From Thereva unica (lineage: Eukaryota > Arthropoda > Insecta > Diptera > Therevidae): a stretch of 64,000 nt of DNA. Location of the stretch: contig OX465284.1 of the NCBI GenBank assembly GCA_949987705.1, positions 64,899,470 through 64,963,469 of the forward strand, in the 5' to 3' direction. Both the position numbers and the translations under genes were made by a program. The stretch's first letter is position 1, and each line of letters opens with the position of its first letter. This document shows positions 1-9,295 of the stretch, one piece after another. The notes beneath the pieces were generated by a model. The model worked only from the letters and a program-made list of their open reading frames with translations, was not told where the DNA came from and ran no database searches.

Positions 1-1184
1 CGTGAATTGTTTTTTCTGAATTCAGCCCGTTAAAAAATCTTATTTCAAGAAATTACAAACAAGCCCAACTTTCTGCCATGGCAATGAGTGCTTTGAATAG
101 AGAAGATAAGAAACCAAGCATAGCGTACATGTATCTTTGAATAGAGACAATAGAGAAGATAAGGAACCAAACATAGCGAACATGTAACGGATTCGAGGGA
201 AGCACTTGAGCTCACGAAATTTTCTCTCTAATTCTCCCTCTCCACTGGTGTCAAGTAACGGAGTGGAAAACGCGCGAGAAGGCAACTGAGAACTTTCACT
301 ATCATAGGAAAGTAATTTTCGTTAATTTATGAATATAAAGAGTAAAATTGATCCTTTCAATCCAAAGAATAAAGTGTCGCGTTGCATATTCAGTTGTTTT
401 TTTGGAAACGCGAGTACATTTAATGTCAATAAAAATAAATTAAAAGCGCAGTTTTGCCCCACAATTTCTAATGTAAACAAACTTTGACCACAACAACAAA
501 ATACAGAGGCGTAGCGAAATTTGTTCAGGTTTGCGAAGGGTTTGCTCCAAACATTAAGCCAAGTGTAGTGTTCTCATCGGGATGGTTGCTGAGAAAAGCC
601 ATCCCTCCCGGTTTTTGAGTAAATATCACACCGCCATTGCCCGGGTTAGACACAAATCTTAAAGAATGCTGTGCATAAGTGTTACCGAAATGCTTCTCCG
701 ATATTAATTATTTGCGCTTCCTTCTTTTCTCTATTCAAAGAATGAGTGGCTCTTTCGTGTCGCAATTCTCTTACCAAAAAAAATCTGCATCTCTTAAACA
801 GCTGACGGACCAAAACAAAAGCAAATTCCTGAAGAGAGTGCAATTCTCGTGCTGCCAGAGCGCTTTTTCTCGCAACGAAAGCAGTAGGGCACTACGCCAC
901 TCGCACTTTCTGTACACTCGGCTTTTCGTGGATTTTCCTGTTTGCTGGCAACTTGCCTCTGTGTAGTGTAAACCGAACGCTTCAGCTAGGAACACACAAG
1001 CGAAACTCCAGTGCCGTGGCGGATGAATGGATTTTTTAAACTGAATTTTTAGTGAAAACATTCTGGAATTTCTTAGAGAATTTACGACTGAAAAGTGCGA
1101 TTTTTATTGATTAAAGTGAATTAATTCCGTATTTCTAAGGAAACTCGTAGGTGGTTGAGTGGTTCTTGGGACAATTGAAAGAAA
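1..1184 (+). other. Host 5' flank and probable 5' untranslated region
   Basis: There is no convincing coding sequence here; the two ORFs at 679-1061 lie on opposite strands over the same bases and carry no recognisable motif. The stretch leads into the first coding exon at 1185 and is somewhat less AT-rich after about 670, as expected near a transcription start. I could not place a TATA box or perfect initiator with confidence. Confidence 0.4.
96..186. repeat. Two-copy tandem duplication, 53-bp period
   Basis: A 38-base segment beginning AATAGAGAAGATAAG and ending ACATGTA occurs at 96-133 and again at 149-186 with only a few differences. It is a simple local duplication upstream of the first exon. 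Confidence 0.75.
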
Positions 1185-1281
1185 ATGAGTTCCAAATGTG
1201 ATGATTATGCATCAAGGAATTTCGCCTTCGATGTTGACATGGTCATGGAGATGGACATCAACGGCAAACCTGGCGGCTCCG
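1185..1281 (+). CDS. First coding exon of an unrecognised host gene (N-terminal 32 codons)
   Basis: The exon starts at ATG 1185 in a good insect context (AAAATG). An in-frame TGA three codons upstream makes this ATG the real start rather than an internal methionine. It reads MSSKCDDYASRNFAFDVD and continues to NGKPGGS, an acidic, low-complexity N-terminus with no domain, then meets the donor GGTGAGT, with the exon ending at G1281. The exon is 97 nt, so it leaves one base of a split codon. The frame does not continue usefully into the intron. No acceptor that keeps this frame was found nearby. The exon at 46378 has the same end phase. I do not recognise the protein; a regulatory or signalling protein with alternative N-termini is a guess only. 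Confidence 0.6.
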
Positions 1282-2079
1282 GTGAGTTACTTTTTATGTG
1301 ATTACAACTATAACAATCGAAAGATCGCTTCTTACTATGAGAAATTAACGCTATAAATCTAATATTTCTTCCGGCGCCACCGCCATCCCTTTGTTCTGTC
1401 TGAGAAGTCGTAGGGGGTGAGTGACGTGTTCTCCATTTTTGCACAATTTCACAACTACGTCATTGCGTCCAAACCCCAAGAAAAAACAAGCAGAAAAGTT
1501 TTTCGCCACCAGTCGCCATGTCAATTCGTTATTTATGAATGCCATAAATCGTACATTTTTTTATTGCCCACGATGTCAAAACAGCTACAGGGGTGCGGGG
1601 ATTATCTAGAGGTCAGGGTAAATAAAGAAAGGCTGGCCCGTGTACTAGCCGGTCGGGAGTTGATCTCCGCAATTACGGGACAAATTACGGGCCATGTTGA
1701 CGGCAATGTGCTCAGTTGACAGTTTCTTGTTTGCTTTCTTCTTCGTACCTTTAGCTTTAATCATCGTCTCGATAATCGCTTTGCTTGAAAAAACTCGCTA
1801 GGCACATTTTTTGGTATATTCAAGTTTTTTTGCACTTATTTTGACATTGAATTGTTGGTGCGTTGTTGCTGCAATAATTATCAGAATTTTAAAAAGGGAA
1901 ATTTATATGGGTCGAGAGGTGAATGTCTCGTGGTCGATGTGAATAGTGCCCTTACAATGATTCTATGCATTCTACTACGATTACATGCCGGACTGAGGAC
2001 TTGAGTTGAACTTGAACTGACAGTTTAATCCTCTTGATTTGAAGTCGATCTGAGGTTTGAAAGGAGTTTTCCTCCTATA
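1282..2079 (+). other. Start of long first intron, no feature seen
   Basis: Sequence following the GTGAGT donor. The ORF at 1417-1719 is short, has no motif and is probably chance. I see no repeat with clear ends here. Confidence 0.4.
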
Positions 2080-2959
2080 AGCTGCCTTCCATTGGGAGAT
2101 TTTTTCTACTCCCGAGTACATGGCCAATGGAACGCGATTTTTGATATAACAAGTAAACAAGGTTATAATAAAATTATTTTTTTTATCTTACCGTATTATA
2201 TCTATCAATATTATCCATTTTATAATTTTTTAAATTCCACTGTTATTTATTTTATTCACTTTAAACTGTTACTTGTTTTGTTTACTTTAAAAACACCCCA
2301 TATAATAATAAGGCTGTTCGTTTACTTAAAATGGGATCCCTCGGGATCCCATTTGCGCCCATTTCGTGTTCGCTTACTTTTTCGGGCTCGAAAAAGAGGG
2401 GAAATTTTCGCTTCCCCTCTTGCCAATTTGTGCCAGAGGTTTTGAGTCCCGGCGATTGTGGATTGCTGTTTGTAGTGTATTTTAACTGTCAAAAGGAACT
2501 GTCAATTATCATGTTAAACCAAAACGATTACGACGTGATGAAAATAAGTTCTTTATTTGGTGCCTAGTAACAAGATTTTGAATAATTTCATGCATAAATT
2601 ATTAGTTTCAATAGCTTTATGTCATTAATTTGAAGACCCAAGTGATTTCTAGGTTAGATTTGCCAAAAACAGCCCAGAAGGTGTTCGCTTACTTTCATAT
2701 TTTTATCCCCACTCTTCAATTTTATAGTCAAAAATCTCGGGATCCCGAGAGATCCCATTTTAAGTAAACGAACAGCCTTATTTAATCTGACAGTTTATTT
2801 TAACTGAAAAAACAAATTTTTAAGTAGCTAAAGCTTGAAACCCTGTCGGAAATTTTATGCGTTTCTACTAGGAGTGAAATCCCCAAAACAAGAACAGGGG
2901 TAGTTGGAGGTCCGCGGGAGTACTCCGGAGTAGCAAATATCGCCCAATGGAACGCAGCT
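2080..2959. mobile_element. Outer MITE with imperfect 40-bp inverted ends, split by a second MITE
   Basis: The left end at 2080 (AGCTGCCTTCCATTGGGAGA) matches the reverse complement of the right end at 2959 (AGCTGCGTTCCATTGGGCGA) over about 40 bp with several mismatches. A further inverted CCAATGGAACGC lies just inside the left end, so the left end can also fold alone. It has no coding capacity. The element at 2311-2778 sits inside it and is therefore younger. Confidence 0.7.
2311..2778. mobile_element. Inner MITE, 468 bp, TA target duplication
   Basis: Inverted ends of about 40 bp start AGGCTGTTCGTTTACTTAAA on each strand and run on to a GGGATCCC motif. TA dinucleotides flank both sides (2309-2310 and 2779-2780), as for Tc1/mariner-type insertion. 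The inside has no transposase frame, so the copy is non-autonomous. Confidence 0.8.
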
Positions 2960-3189
2960 GTAAACTCCATCACTATATACTACTCCTATTATTATGTATA
3001 TTCAAGAAATGTGCTACTGACGATTTCTCATTGTATAGGCATTTTTTAAGTCCGATAAAACTTTTTAATTGTGAAAATAACCTAAAAAATTAAAAGTAAA
3101 TCAACATTTGAAACATCAATTCATGACATTACAATTTGAAAATGATTTCGGACATACATACGTCATCCATATTTTCATATAAAAAATCA

Positions 3190-3262
3190 TTGGCCCCTGT
3201 GCTGAAAGTCGTGTCGTGATTTGTGACAAGTTTTTTGAGTTGAAGAAAGTGACGTTTCAGTG
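3190..3262. mobile_element. Solo arm of a fold-back MITE whose full copy lies at 50575-50808
   Basis: The sequence from GGCCCCTGTGCTGAAAGTCG to GACGTTTCAG is nearly identical to the left arm of the complete fold-back at 50575. Only one arm is present, so this is a truncated or deleted copy. Confidence 0.75.
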
Positions 3263-3528
3263 GGCGCATCCAGCGCACTCAGCGGAAAAGCCGCTTAGCT
3301 GAACAGCACAGCGTAAAAAGTAACTCAGCGATACGTGTCGCCTGGATGGGATAGCTGAGTTAAAATTTATTTTGACAGCTAAATTTTTTTTTCTATTTTA
3401 AATAACATCAATTCACTACCGCTGAGCTACTTATCATAAAATTTTTACGCTGAGAAATTTGCCAGCCGCTGAGCTAAGCTGCTTAGTTCAGCTAGCCATC
3501 CAACGAGCTCAGCACTTAGCGGCTGCTC
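3263..3528. repeat. Imperfect palindrome rich in GCTGAG/CTCAGC motifs
   Basis: The left part (CAGCGGAAAAGCCGCTTAGC and a later GTAACTCAGC) is mirrored by the right part (GCTGAGCTAAGCTGCTTAG and CAGCACTTAGCGGCTG). It looks like an old fold-back MITE; exact ends are uncertain. Confidence 0.5.
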
Positions 3529-3529
3529 A

Positions 3530-3765
3530 TTGATCGTGGTACCGGTAACGATTGACAGTAAGCTCGAGCTCCTTCCTCATTTTGGAAGAAAGAGGACCGA
3601 TGATGCCACCAGAGTGTAAATCGCACCAAATAGTGCATTTTTCTGGATGCAATCCACCTGTAAGGTTTCTTGTGAATTGGTCTCACTCCATATGCGGCAA
3701 ATTTGATTATTAACAAAACCCTTAAGCCAAAAATTACCCTCATCACTGAACACAATTAAATACAT
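3530..3765 (-). pseudogene. Decayed mariner-type transposase fragment
   Basis: The minus strand encodes an FSDEGNFWLKGFVNNQICRIW segment followed by a FFQNEEGA segment. This is the layout of the first catalytic aspartate region of Tc3/mariner-type DDE transposases (FSDE, then N+CRIW, then FF-NE-G). After NEEGA the expected TVN-RY motif continues in another frame, so at least one frameshift is present. The N-terminal DNA-binding part and the rest of the catalytic domain are absent. It is a dead fragment. Confidence 0.7.
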
Positions 3766-3846
3766 AAATAAGTTGCGCGAATCGACGACTGATTTTCAAA
3801 GTAAATTTTAATAATTTGGTAGCGTTTTTCAAGCGTCAAGCCTAGA

Positions 3847-4214
3847 CCACATAGCACACGTGTTGCGATTGCGAGTTCCGTCTACCCGTTTTCTTCTCTC
3901 CATCCGTTTTCTGTCTCTCCGTGTTTTGGTGTTCCGATATTTATTTTTATGTAGCTACAAGCGTCCGCTTCCATGGCACCCTTGATTTTATTGACAAGTG
4001 AGTAAATTTGCGAATTCTATTTACTCAATCTACAAAAAATTGAGGTAACGTCCATCCCTTTTAAAGTTGAAATTTGTTTATCTTTTCCGTTTACGTGTTT
4101 TTATCGTTCCGTTCTTTTTTTGTTTATCTGGTCAACCAGTATTAAGACTTAGTAATCAACTTTGACAGGAAGCGGAACACGGAACACGGAGATCGGAAGA
4201 CGTGTGCTATGTGG
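3847..4214. mobile_element. MITE of about 370 bp with CCACATAGCACACGT ends
   Basis: CCACATAGCACACGTGTTGCGAT at 3847 is mirrored by CCACATAGCACACGTCTTCCGAT read from 4214 on the other strand, and TCCGTGTT motifs recur inside both ends. No ORF. No clear target duplication was seen. Confidence 0.7.
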
Positions 4215-4736
4215 CTCCCGCTTCAGTCTATACATAATAATTTGTCAGAGTATCGAAAAATGACAGCTCGTTTGACAGTTAAACCGCTGGAAAATTCTAT
4301 ACAAATAAAGCAGCCTGTACTTGGAAGAATTACTCTTGTAGCTTAATTAAAGTGTGAAGCCTTTAGTCTGAATTCCGCTTATCTGGGATTTGAAAAAAGA
4401 CAATTGAAAGGAAATTTTATCAAAGATCCAGGTTTAATCATACATGTGTATATCCTCGTACTTATAAATTTGACTAGCTAAAACATTATAAATTAAGAGA
4501 GAGTAAAAAGAATCGAGAAAAGATTTTGCATTTAAAATGTAAAAAACACATTACAATTAAATTTTTATTTGACGCGAGCATTTGTTAATGTTACATTTTT
4601 TAATCTCGTAAAGTACAGACGAAAAGTACAGACTGATCTCACGTTATTCCGCACACTTTTTTTCATGCATTTTAAAGGGGAGTCTGCATTCCGCCCGAGC
4701 AGGATATTAGGCTTGAGCCTTTAAAAAAAGTCAACG
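4215..4736. other. Unassigned AT-rich sequence
   Basis: No coding frame, repeat end or structured element recognised between the MITE and the Tc1-like element. Confidence 0.4.
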
Positions 4737-5294
4737 TACAGTGGCGCTCAAAATTATTTGAATATCAACCGAATAAATGAAGACTTCGCGTTCTAGACAA
4801 ATGATGGTCTGAATGATGGTCTTTCTTTAATGCATTATTACTAGAGAGCGGATTATATGCAAATGCATATTTCTTATTTATACTGTTCTTTATGTCAAAA
4901 CTATTAAAAAGGTTGTTTTATGGTATTTACAACTTAAGTATAATATTTTTTTTGCATATTTTACATATTTGCATACAATTTGCATATTTTCATTTTTTTG
5001 CATACATATTTGTATATTTTCACAGTTTTGTGCCATCGTATTATTGCTTGAAATTAGTTTTTAAAACAAGTTAGTATGGTGCTACGAAATGACAACATAA
5101 TTGAAGAGTTACCAAAAAGTTTTCAAGCAACTAAGATCAATATCAATTTATTAAGCAAGTACAAATTTGCTCCCATTTCATCATGTAATCATCATGCATG
5201 GGTCACAAAATTATTTGAACACTAGATATGTTTTTGACAATTTCGATATTTAATGCTTCGTATTGTTTCCTTTTGCATGGATAACACATCTTAA

Positions 5295-5485
5295 GGCCGG
5301 GACACACACATCGCGTCCGCACCGCATCCACACCGTTTGTCGGATGACACACGGAGAAAAAGTAAACAAGTACAATTTTACCAGTCAGTCCCCACATTTC
5401 CGTGTCCGTGTCCGCACCGAGTTACTTGAGATTTGTCTTTGCCCGGACATGGTGCGGATGCAGTGCGGAAATGTGTGTCCCGGCC
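5295..5485. mobile_element. Short MITE (about 190 bp), TTAA-type, inside the Tc1-like element
   Basis: Inverted ends GGCCGGGACACACA (left 5295, right 5485) continue into CGCACYGCATCC motifs over about 40 bp. The left flank is TTAA (5291-5294) and the right is TTTA, a near match to a piggyBac-type TTAA duplication with one change. No coding capacity. Confidence 0.75.
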
Positions 5486-5597
5486 TTTAGACGAATGTTC
5501 AGTAATTTTACTAACTTTCTTGTATATTCAGGATTAATATTGGACCATTCTTCTTGGAGAACAAAATTCAAATCTGTCTCTTTTATTTATTTGGTTT

Positions 5598-5900
5598 TCA
5601 AGATGTACCCACAAATTTTCCATTGGGTCGAGGGCCGGTAACTGACTGTTTGACTAGCTGAGGAATATTATACATACATAAGCCACCTCTTAATATTTCA
5701 GCGGTATGTTTGGGGTCGTCATCTTGCTGGAACCTCCATACAGCTGGCATTCTCGATTTTTCTGCAGGTGATTTTAAACTGTTTTTTAAAAATATCGAAA
5801 TATTTATATTTATCCATGATCCCTTGAAAACCAAATTTCCAACTCCATTTGTTCCCATGCAACCTCAAACCATGACGGATTTTCTTTCTTGCTTCTTAGT
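5598..5900 (-). pseudogene. Tc1-family transposase, catalytic part, broken
   Basis: The minus strand reads a CMGTNGVGNLVFKGSW segment, then WRFQQDDDPKHTAE, then a degraded PNGKFVG. In Tc1 transposases these are the G-GNLVFI region, the second catalytic aspartate block (QDNDPKHTA) and the block with the last glutamate or aspartate (PDLNPIENLW). The last block is corrupted. Upstream, at about 5870-5915, a SVMV*GC segment carries a stop codon where the family has a tryptophan. The N-terminal part is disturbed by the MITE at 5295-5485. The protein cannot be functional. Confidence 0.8.
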
Positions 5901-6219
5901 GGGAATCAATTTTTTTGGTTCCAGCTCTGCATTTACTTGTCTCCATACATATGTATAAGCGGCCATCTGAATTACATTCTAAAACTTTACTTTCATCACT
6001 AAATATAGTCCTGTCCCAAAATAAATAATTTTTAGTAATAATGCATCAAAAATCCCATAAATCTACAGCAAACTTGTAGAATGCAAAATCTTCATTTATT
6101 CGGTAGCTGTTAAAATAATTTTGAGAGCTGTATATGAAGAGGTTAAGTTTTAATAATTTGACAAACCACTAAAATGTTCAAAAAATGCTGATAGCAAACT
6201 AAATAATATAGTTAAAAAG

Positions 6220-7550
6220 AGATGAGGTGGTTCATTTGCATCGCCTTCAGTCATCAACTCTGAAGCTATTTTTGCTCGATACATTTCAGCTGATTCCATC
6301 TCCAGCTGACAAACAAGGTTGATACGAGTATCACCTCGCAATTGGCGTTTTCCACAGGCACCATCACCCTTAGTTGCCGTACAGTGAATTTTGACAACGT
6401 CCGCCTGGTCCTGATTGGGAAAAATGCAGCATTTCAGCAAACTACCGCATTTACAGTGTCCTGAAAATGAAAAACATGAAAAGTAGTAATACAACTCAAG
6501 AAATTTAAATAATACACATTAATTTTGACAAATGCTGGATGGATTTTGGCGAAATGGCTGGACCGTATTTGAAAGTGAAACTAAAATGTTAGCCACTAAA
6601 ATATACACACAAGAAAATGAACAATATTCGGTCATGAACCGTCCAAAGTGCTTTAGATACAAAAATGTCAAGTTAAGAAAAGTCTCAAAAGTGCATATTA
6701 CGTAAAACTGAGAATAGTTCATTACAAAGTGTCATTACCATTCCTGAATCACTTTTTACCAATTTTACCAAATTTCAGTGTGCCATGTTACGTGGTTTGA
6801 AATTTGTTCTGGTGATGACTCGACAATGACAGTTTGTAATACAATATTATCATTTTTTTGAAATGCGCACATTTTTTCCTTTTATTAATTTGACATTATT
6901 TTATTTCTAAAGCACTTTCTAGCAATTTCACCATATTTTCTTGTTTGTGTTTACATGGTGTAACATTTTTCTCCTGAGGATGATAGCTCTTTTCGAGTCA
7001 TTCCCAGGAGTAAAATTTCAAACCACGTAAACAGACTCACTGGGTGGAGAATGATGCAGAAATAAAATTTAACGGTATAATAATACTCACCATTGAATCC
7101 TCCAGATTGTCTGTCCTGGTTGATATAGTTTTTCTCAAAATGATATCCGTGCTGCAAGCGGTAATCATCGTATATCTTTTTGGAAAGTTATTCGGTCCAC
7201 TTCTCCTGTTGCAGAATGTTAATCGTCCTTGTTTTTTGATTTCCTTTTTTGTCCTTATACCTTCTCGATGTGACGACAATCAAATTATTTAATTCGGATT
7301 TCGTTAGCGTGACGATGGGGGGACGACGATGTTGATGAAGAGGGCGATTTTTCGAGCAGTCCGTCAGATTCAATGTTCACTGTTGTTGTTGAGGAAATTG
7401 AATTGAATTGATTATTTGCCTCGTACGAGTATAGCGTACATGGCTTTACTTTTTCGGCCAGTTCTTCTGCAATTTTCAATCACTCCATTCGATTTTGTCG
7501 CCATTGTTGCACTCGCGTCACAGATTTCATTTTTATAACGTAATATTGCG
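6220..7550 (-). pseudogene. Decayed two-exon gene of transposon or domesticated-transposon type
   Basis: On the minus strand, exon 1 remains cover about 7480-7091 and end FEKNYINQDRQSGGFN plus one base, followed by the donor GTGAGT (7090-7085). Exon 2 starts at 6460 after a TTTTCAG acceptor and reads GHCKCGSLLKCCIF and later GKRQLRGDTRINLVCQLEME, AKIASELMTEGDANEPPHLF. Donor and acceptor phases agree, giving a continuous frame across the 630-bp intron. Exon 1 has at least one frameshift around 7285 (a basic VTSRRYKDKKGNQK stretch is in another frame). The exon 2 pattern (C-GKR-L-G, then asELM--G--EPPHLF) recalls zinc-finger proteins of MULE/FLYWCH-like insect transposons, from memory only. The start and the C-terminus are not identified. 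Confidence 0.5.
6790..7030. mobile_element. MITE of about 240 bp inside the intron of the decayed gene
   Basis: TTACGTGGTTTGAAATTTG at 6791 is mirrored by TTACGTGGTTTGAAATTTTA read back from 7030, and both continue to a shared ATGACTCGA motif. It has no ORF. It lies inside the intron at 6461-7090, so it could insert without breaking the exons. Confidence 0.65.
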
Positions 7551-8520
7551 TCGACTATTAAGTTCGTGTCAATTGCGGTTTACGACCCCGCAGCATGCTG
7601 AAAAAACACGAAAATTGCGAAAAACACTTAATAAATTTTCACGCGTCACTTTTTTGTTTCACGCCCGAAACACTGAAACTGCGGAATTCGTTCGCGACGG
7701 CAACAGTGTTAACTGCTACTGTCCTTCAGCCCCCACCCCAGAAAAACAAAAGAGTGTCGCGGAAAAAAGCGTTATGAAGCGGAACAGATTTAAAAAAACG
7801 TGCGCGTTCCTCGAGTATATAATGTACTATTGTGTATAATCTCTTTTTTGGTCTGTACTATATTCTACACCCGCTATACCCGTCACATTGATGGGCGATT
7901 ATAATTACAATTTCTAATCATTTTAGAGATTTTTAACGGATAGTATACATGTAGTAGATAAATTTTAAGATTTCAAAAAAACTCAAAAGAATTGAAATAA
8001 TTGGCAACAATGCCTGATAATTATATTTTAAGCAACTAAAAGATAATTATTCCCAAGGCCATAAAATAGAAAAGAACTCAATAATATTTAAAAAATCTAA
8101 TATGTACAGACACATCCCATAATTGTATCGAGCTCTCAAGGCCATAAAATTGAATTCTATGTAAAGAACAGTGTTATGTTGTTGTTGCTTTCGGGTCATA
8201 AAAAATTGAGGCGCAAGCAAAGATTATTAGAAAAAAGGAAAATCGGCAACAACGTAACAGAGTTCTCAGAATCGTATGATTTCGAATGACCAATAATTTC
8301 TGGACGACTGCAAACAAGTTTCCATTCATCTTACAGACTTTTTGATGGTTTCCAACAGTTTTAGGCGATTATAGACATTTCTAGACAATTTCCTATTTTT
8401 CAAGTCGATTCAGACTTTTCTGGATAATTTTAGACAATTCTCAATAATTATTAGCAAATATAAATATATTTAGACGACTTCCAAAAAGTTGCCAATAACT
8501 TATTTGGGGAAAATTTGATT
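7551..8520. other. Unassigned AT-rich sequence
   Basis: Part of this stretch (8290-8480) repeats short motifs such as TTTAGACAATT and AGACGACTTCCA irregularly. No gene or clear element ends were seen. Confidence 0.4.
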
Positions 8521-8559
8521 TCATCATTTAAATCAGCCGCTTGAACTTGGCTCCCGTGA

Positions 8560-9295
8560 ACTTAGCAAAGTGCTCGACAATTTGAAACAATCAATAAATA
8601 AAGAGCGGCAAATTTGAGTCTTGCGTAATTAATTAGCGGATAATTAGCGGCAAATTTCGAGATACTTATTTTTAGTGTAGTATGATTTTTAGCTAAGTTG
8701 ATTCGCTAACTTCGCGTGAACTTAGCGAAACACCCAAAACCCAGAAAAGGAAGCGAGTGGCAAATTTTTTTCTTCCGTAACTAATTAGCGGATAATTAGC
8801 GGCAAATTTCGAGGTACTTATTTTTAGTGTAGTATGATTTTTAGCTAAGTTGATTCGCTAACTTCGCGTGAACTTAGCGAAACACCCAAAATCCAGAAAA
8901 GGAAGCGAGTGGCAAATTTTTTTCTTCCGTAACTAATTAGCGGCAAATTTCGAGGTACTTATTTTTAGTGTAGTATGATTTTTAGCTAAGTTGATTCGTT
9001 AACTTCGCGTGAACTTAGCGAAACACCCAAAACCCAGAAAAGGAAGCGAGTGGCAATTTTTTTCTTCCGTAACTAATTAGCGGATAATTAGCGGCAAATT
9101 TCGAGGTACTTATTTTTAGTGTAGTATGATTTTTAGCTAAGTTGATTCGCGTGAACTTAGCGAAACACCCAAAATCTAGAAAAGGAAGCGAGCGGCACAT
9201 TTTTTTCTTCCGTAACTAATTAGCGGATAATTACCGGCAAATAATGAGCAATTACTTTTTTTGATTTTCCGAAATTGATTCGCTAACTTCACGCA
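8560..9295. repeat. Tandem array, about 152-bp unit, 4-5 copies
   Basis: The unit runs GTGAACTTAGCGAAACACCC, AGAAAAGGAAGCGAG, CTTCCGTAACTAATTAGCGG, TTTCGAGGTACTTATTTTTAG and GATTCGCTAACTTCGC. GTGAACTTAG begins at 8716, 8868, 9009 and 9151, giving periods of 152, 141 and 142. The short units lack an 11-bp GATAATTAGCG or CTAACTTCG piece. A partial, more divergent unit precedes 8716. The array overlaps the end of the minus-strand ORF at 9252-9941. Confidence 0.9.

Larger units (their letters stand above)
4739..6130 (-). mobile_element. Tc1-like transposon with TA target duplication
   Basis: The left end reads CAGTGGCGCTCAAAATTATT and the right end, on the other strand, CAGCTCTCAAAATTATTTTA. Both continue to a shared ACCGAATAAATGAAGA segment. 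TA flanks both sides (4737-4738, 6131-6132). The interior carries Tc1 transposase remains on the minus strand and an inserted MITE at 5295-5485. A solo end of a related element lies near 42734-42757. Confidence 0.85.

Noticed and set aside
679..1061. Overlapping ORFs on both strands upstream of the first exon
   Set aside because: They cover the same bases in opposite directions, have no motif, and lie where a 5' untranslated region is expected.
1417..1719. 100-codon ORF after the first donor
   Set aside because: No homology-like motif, no acceptor in phase with exon 1.
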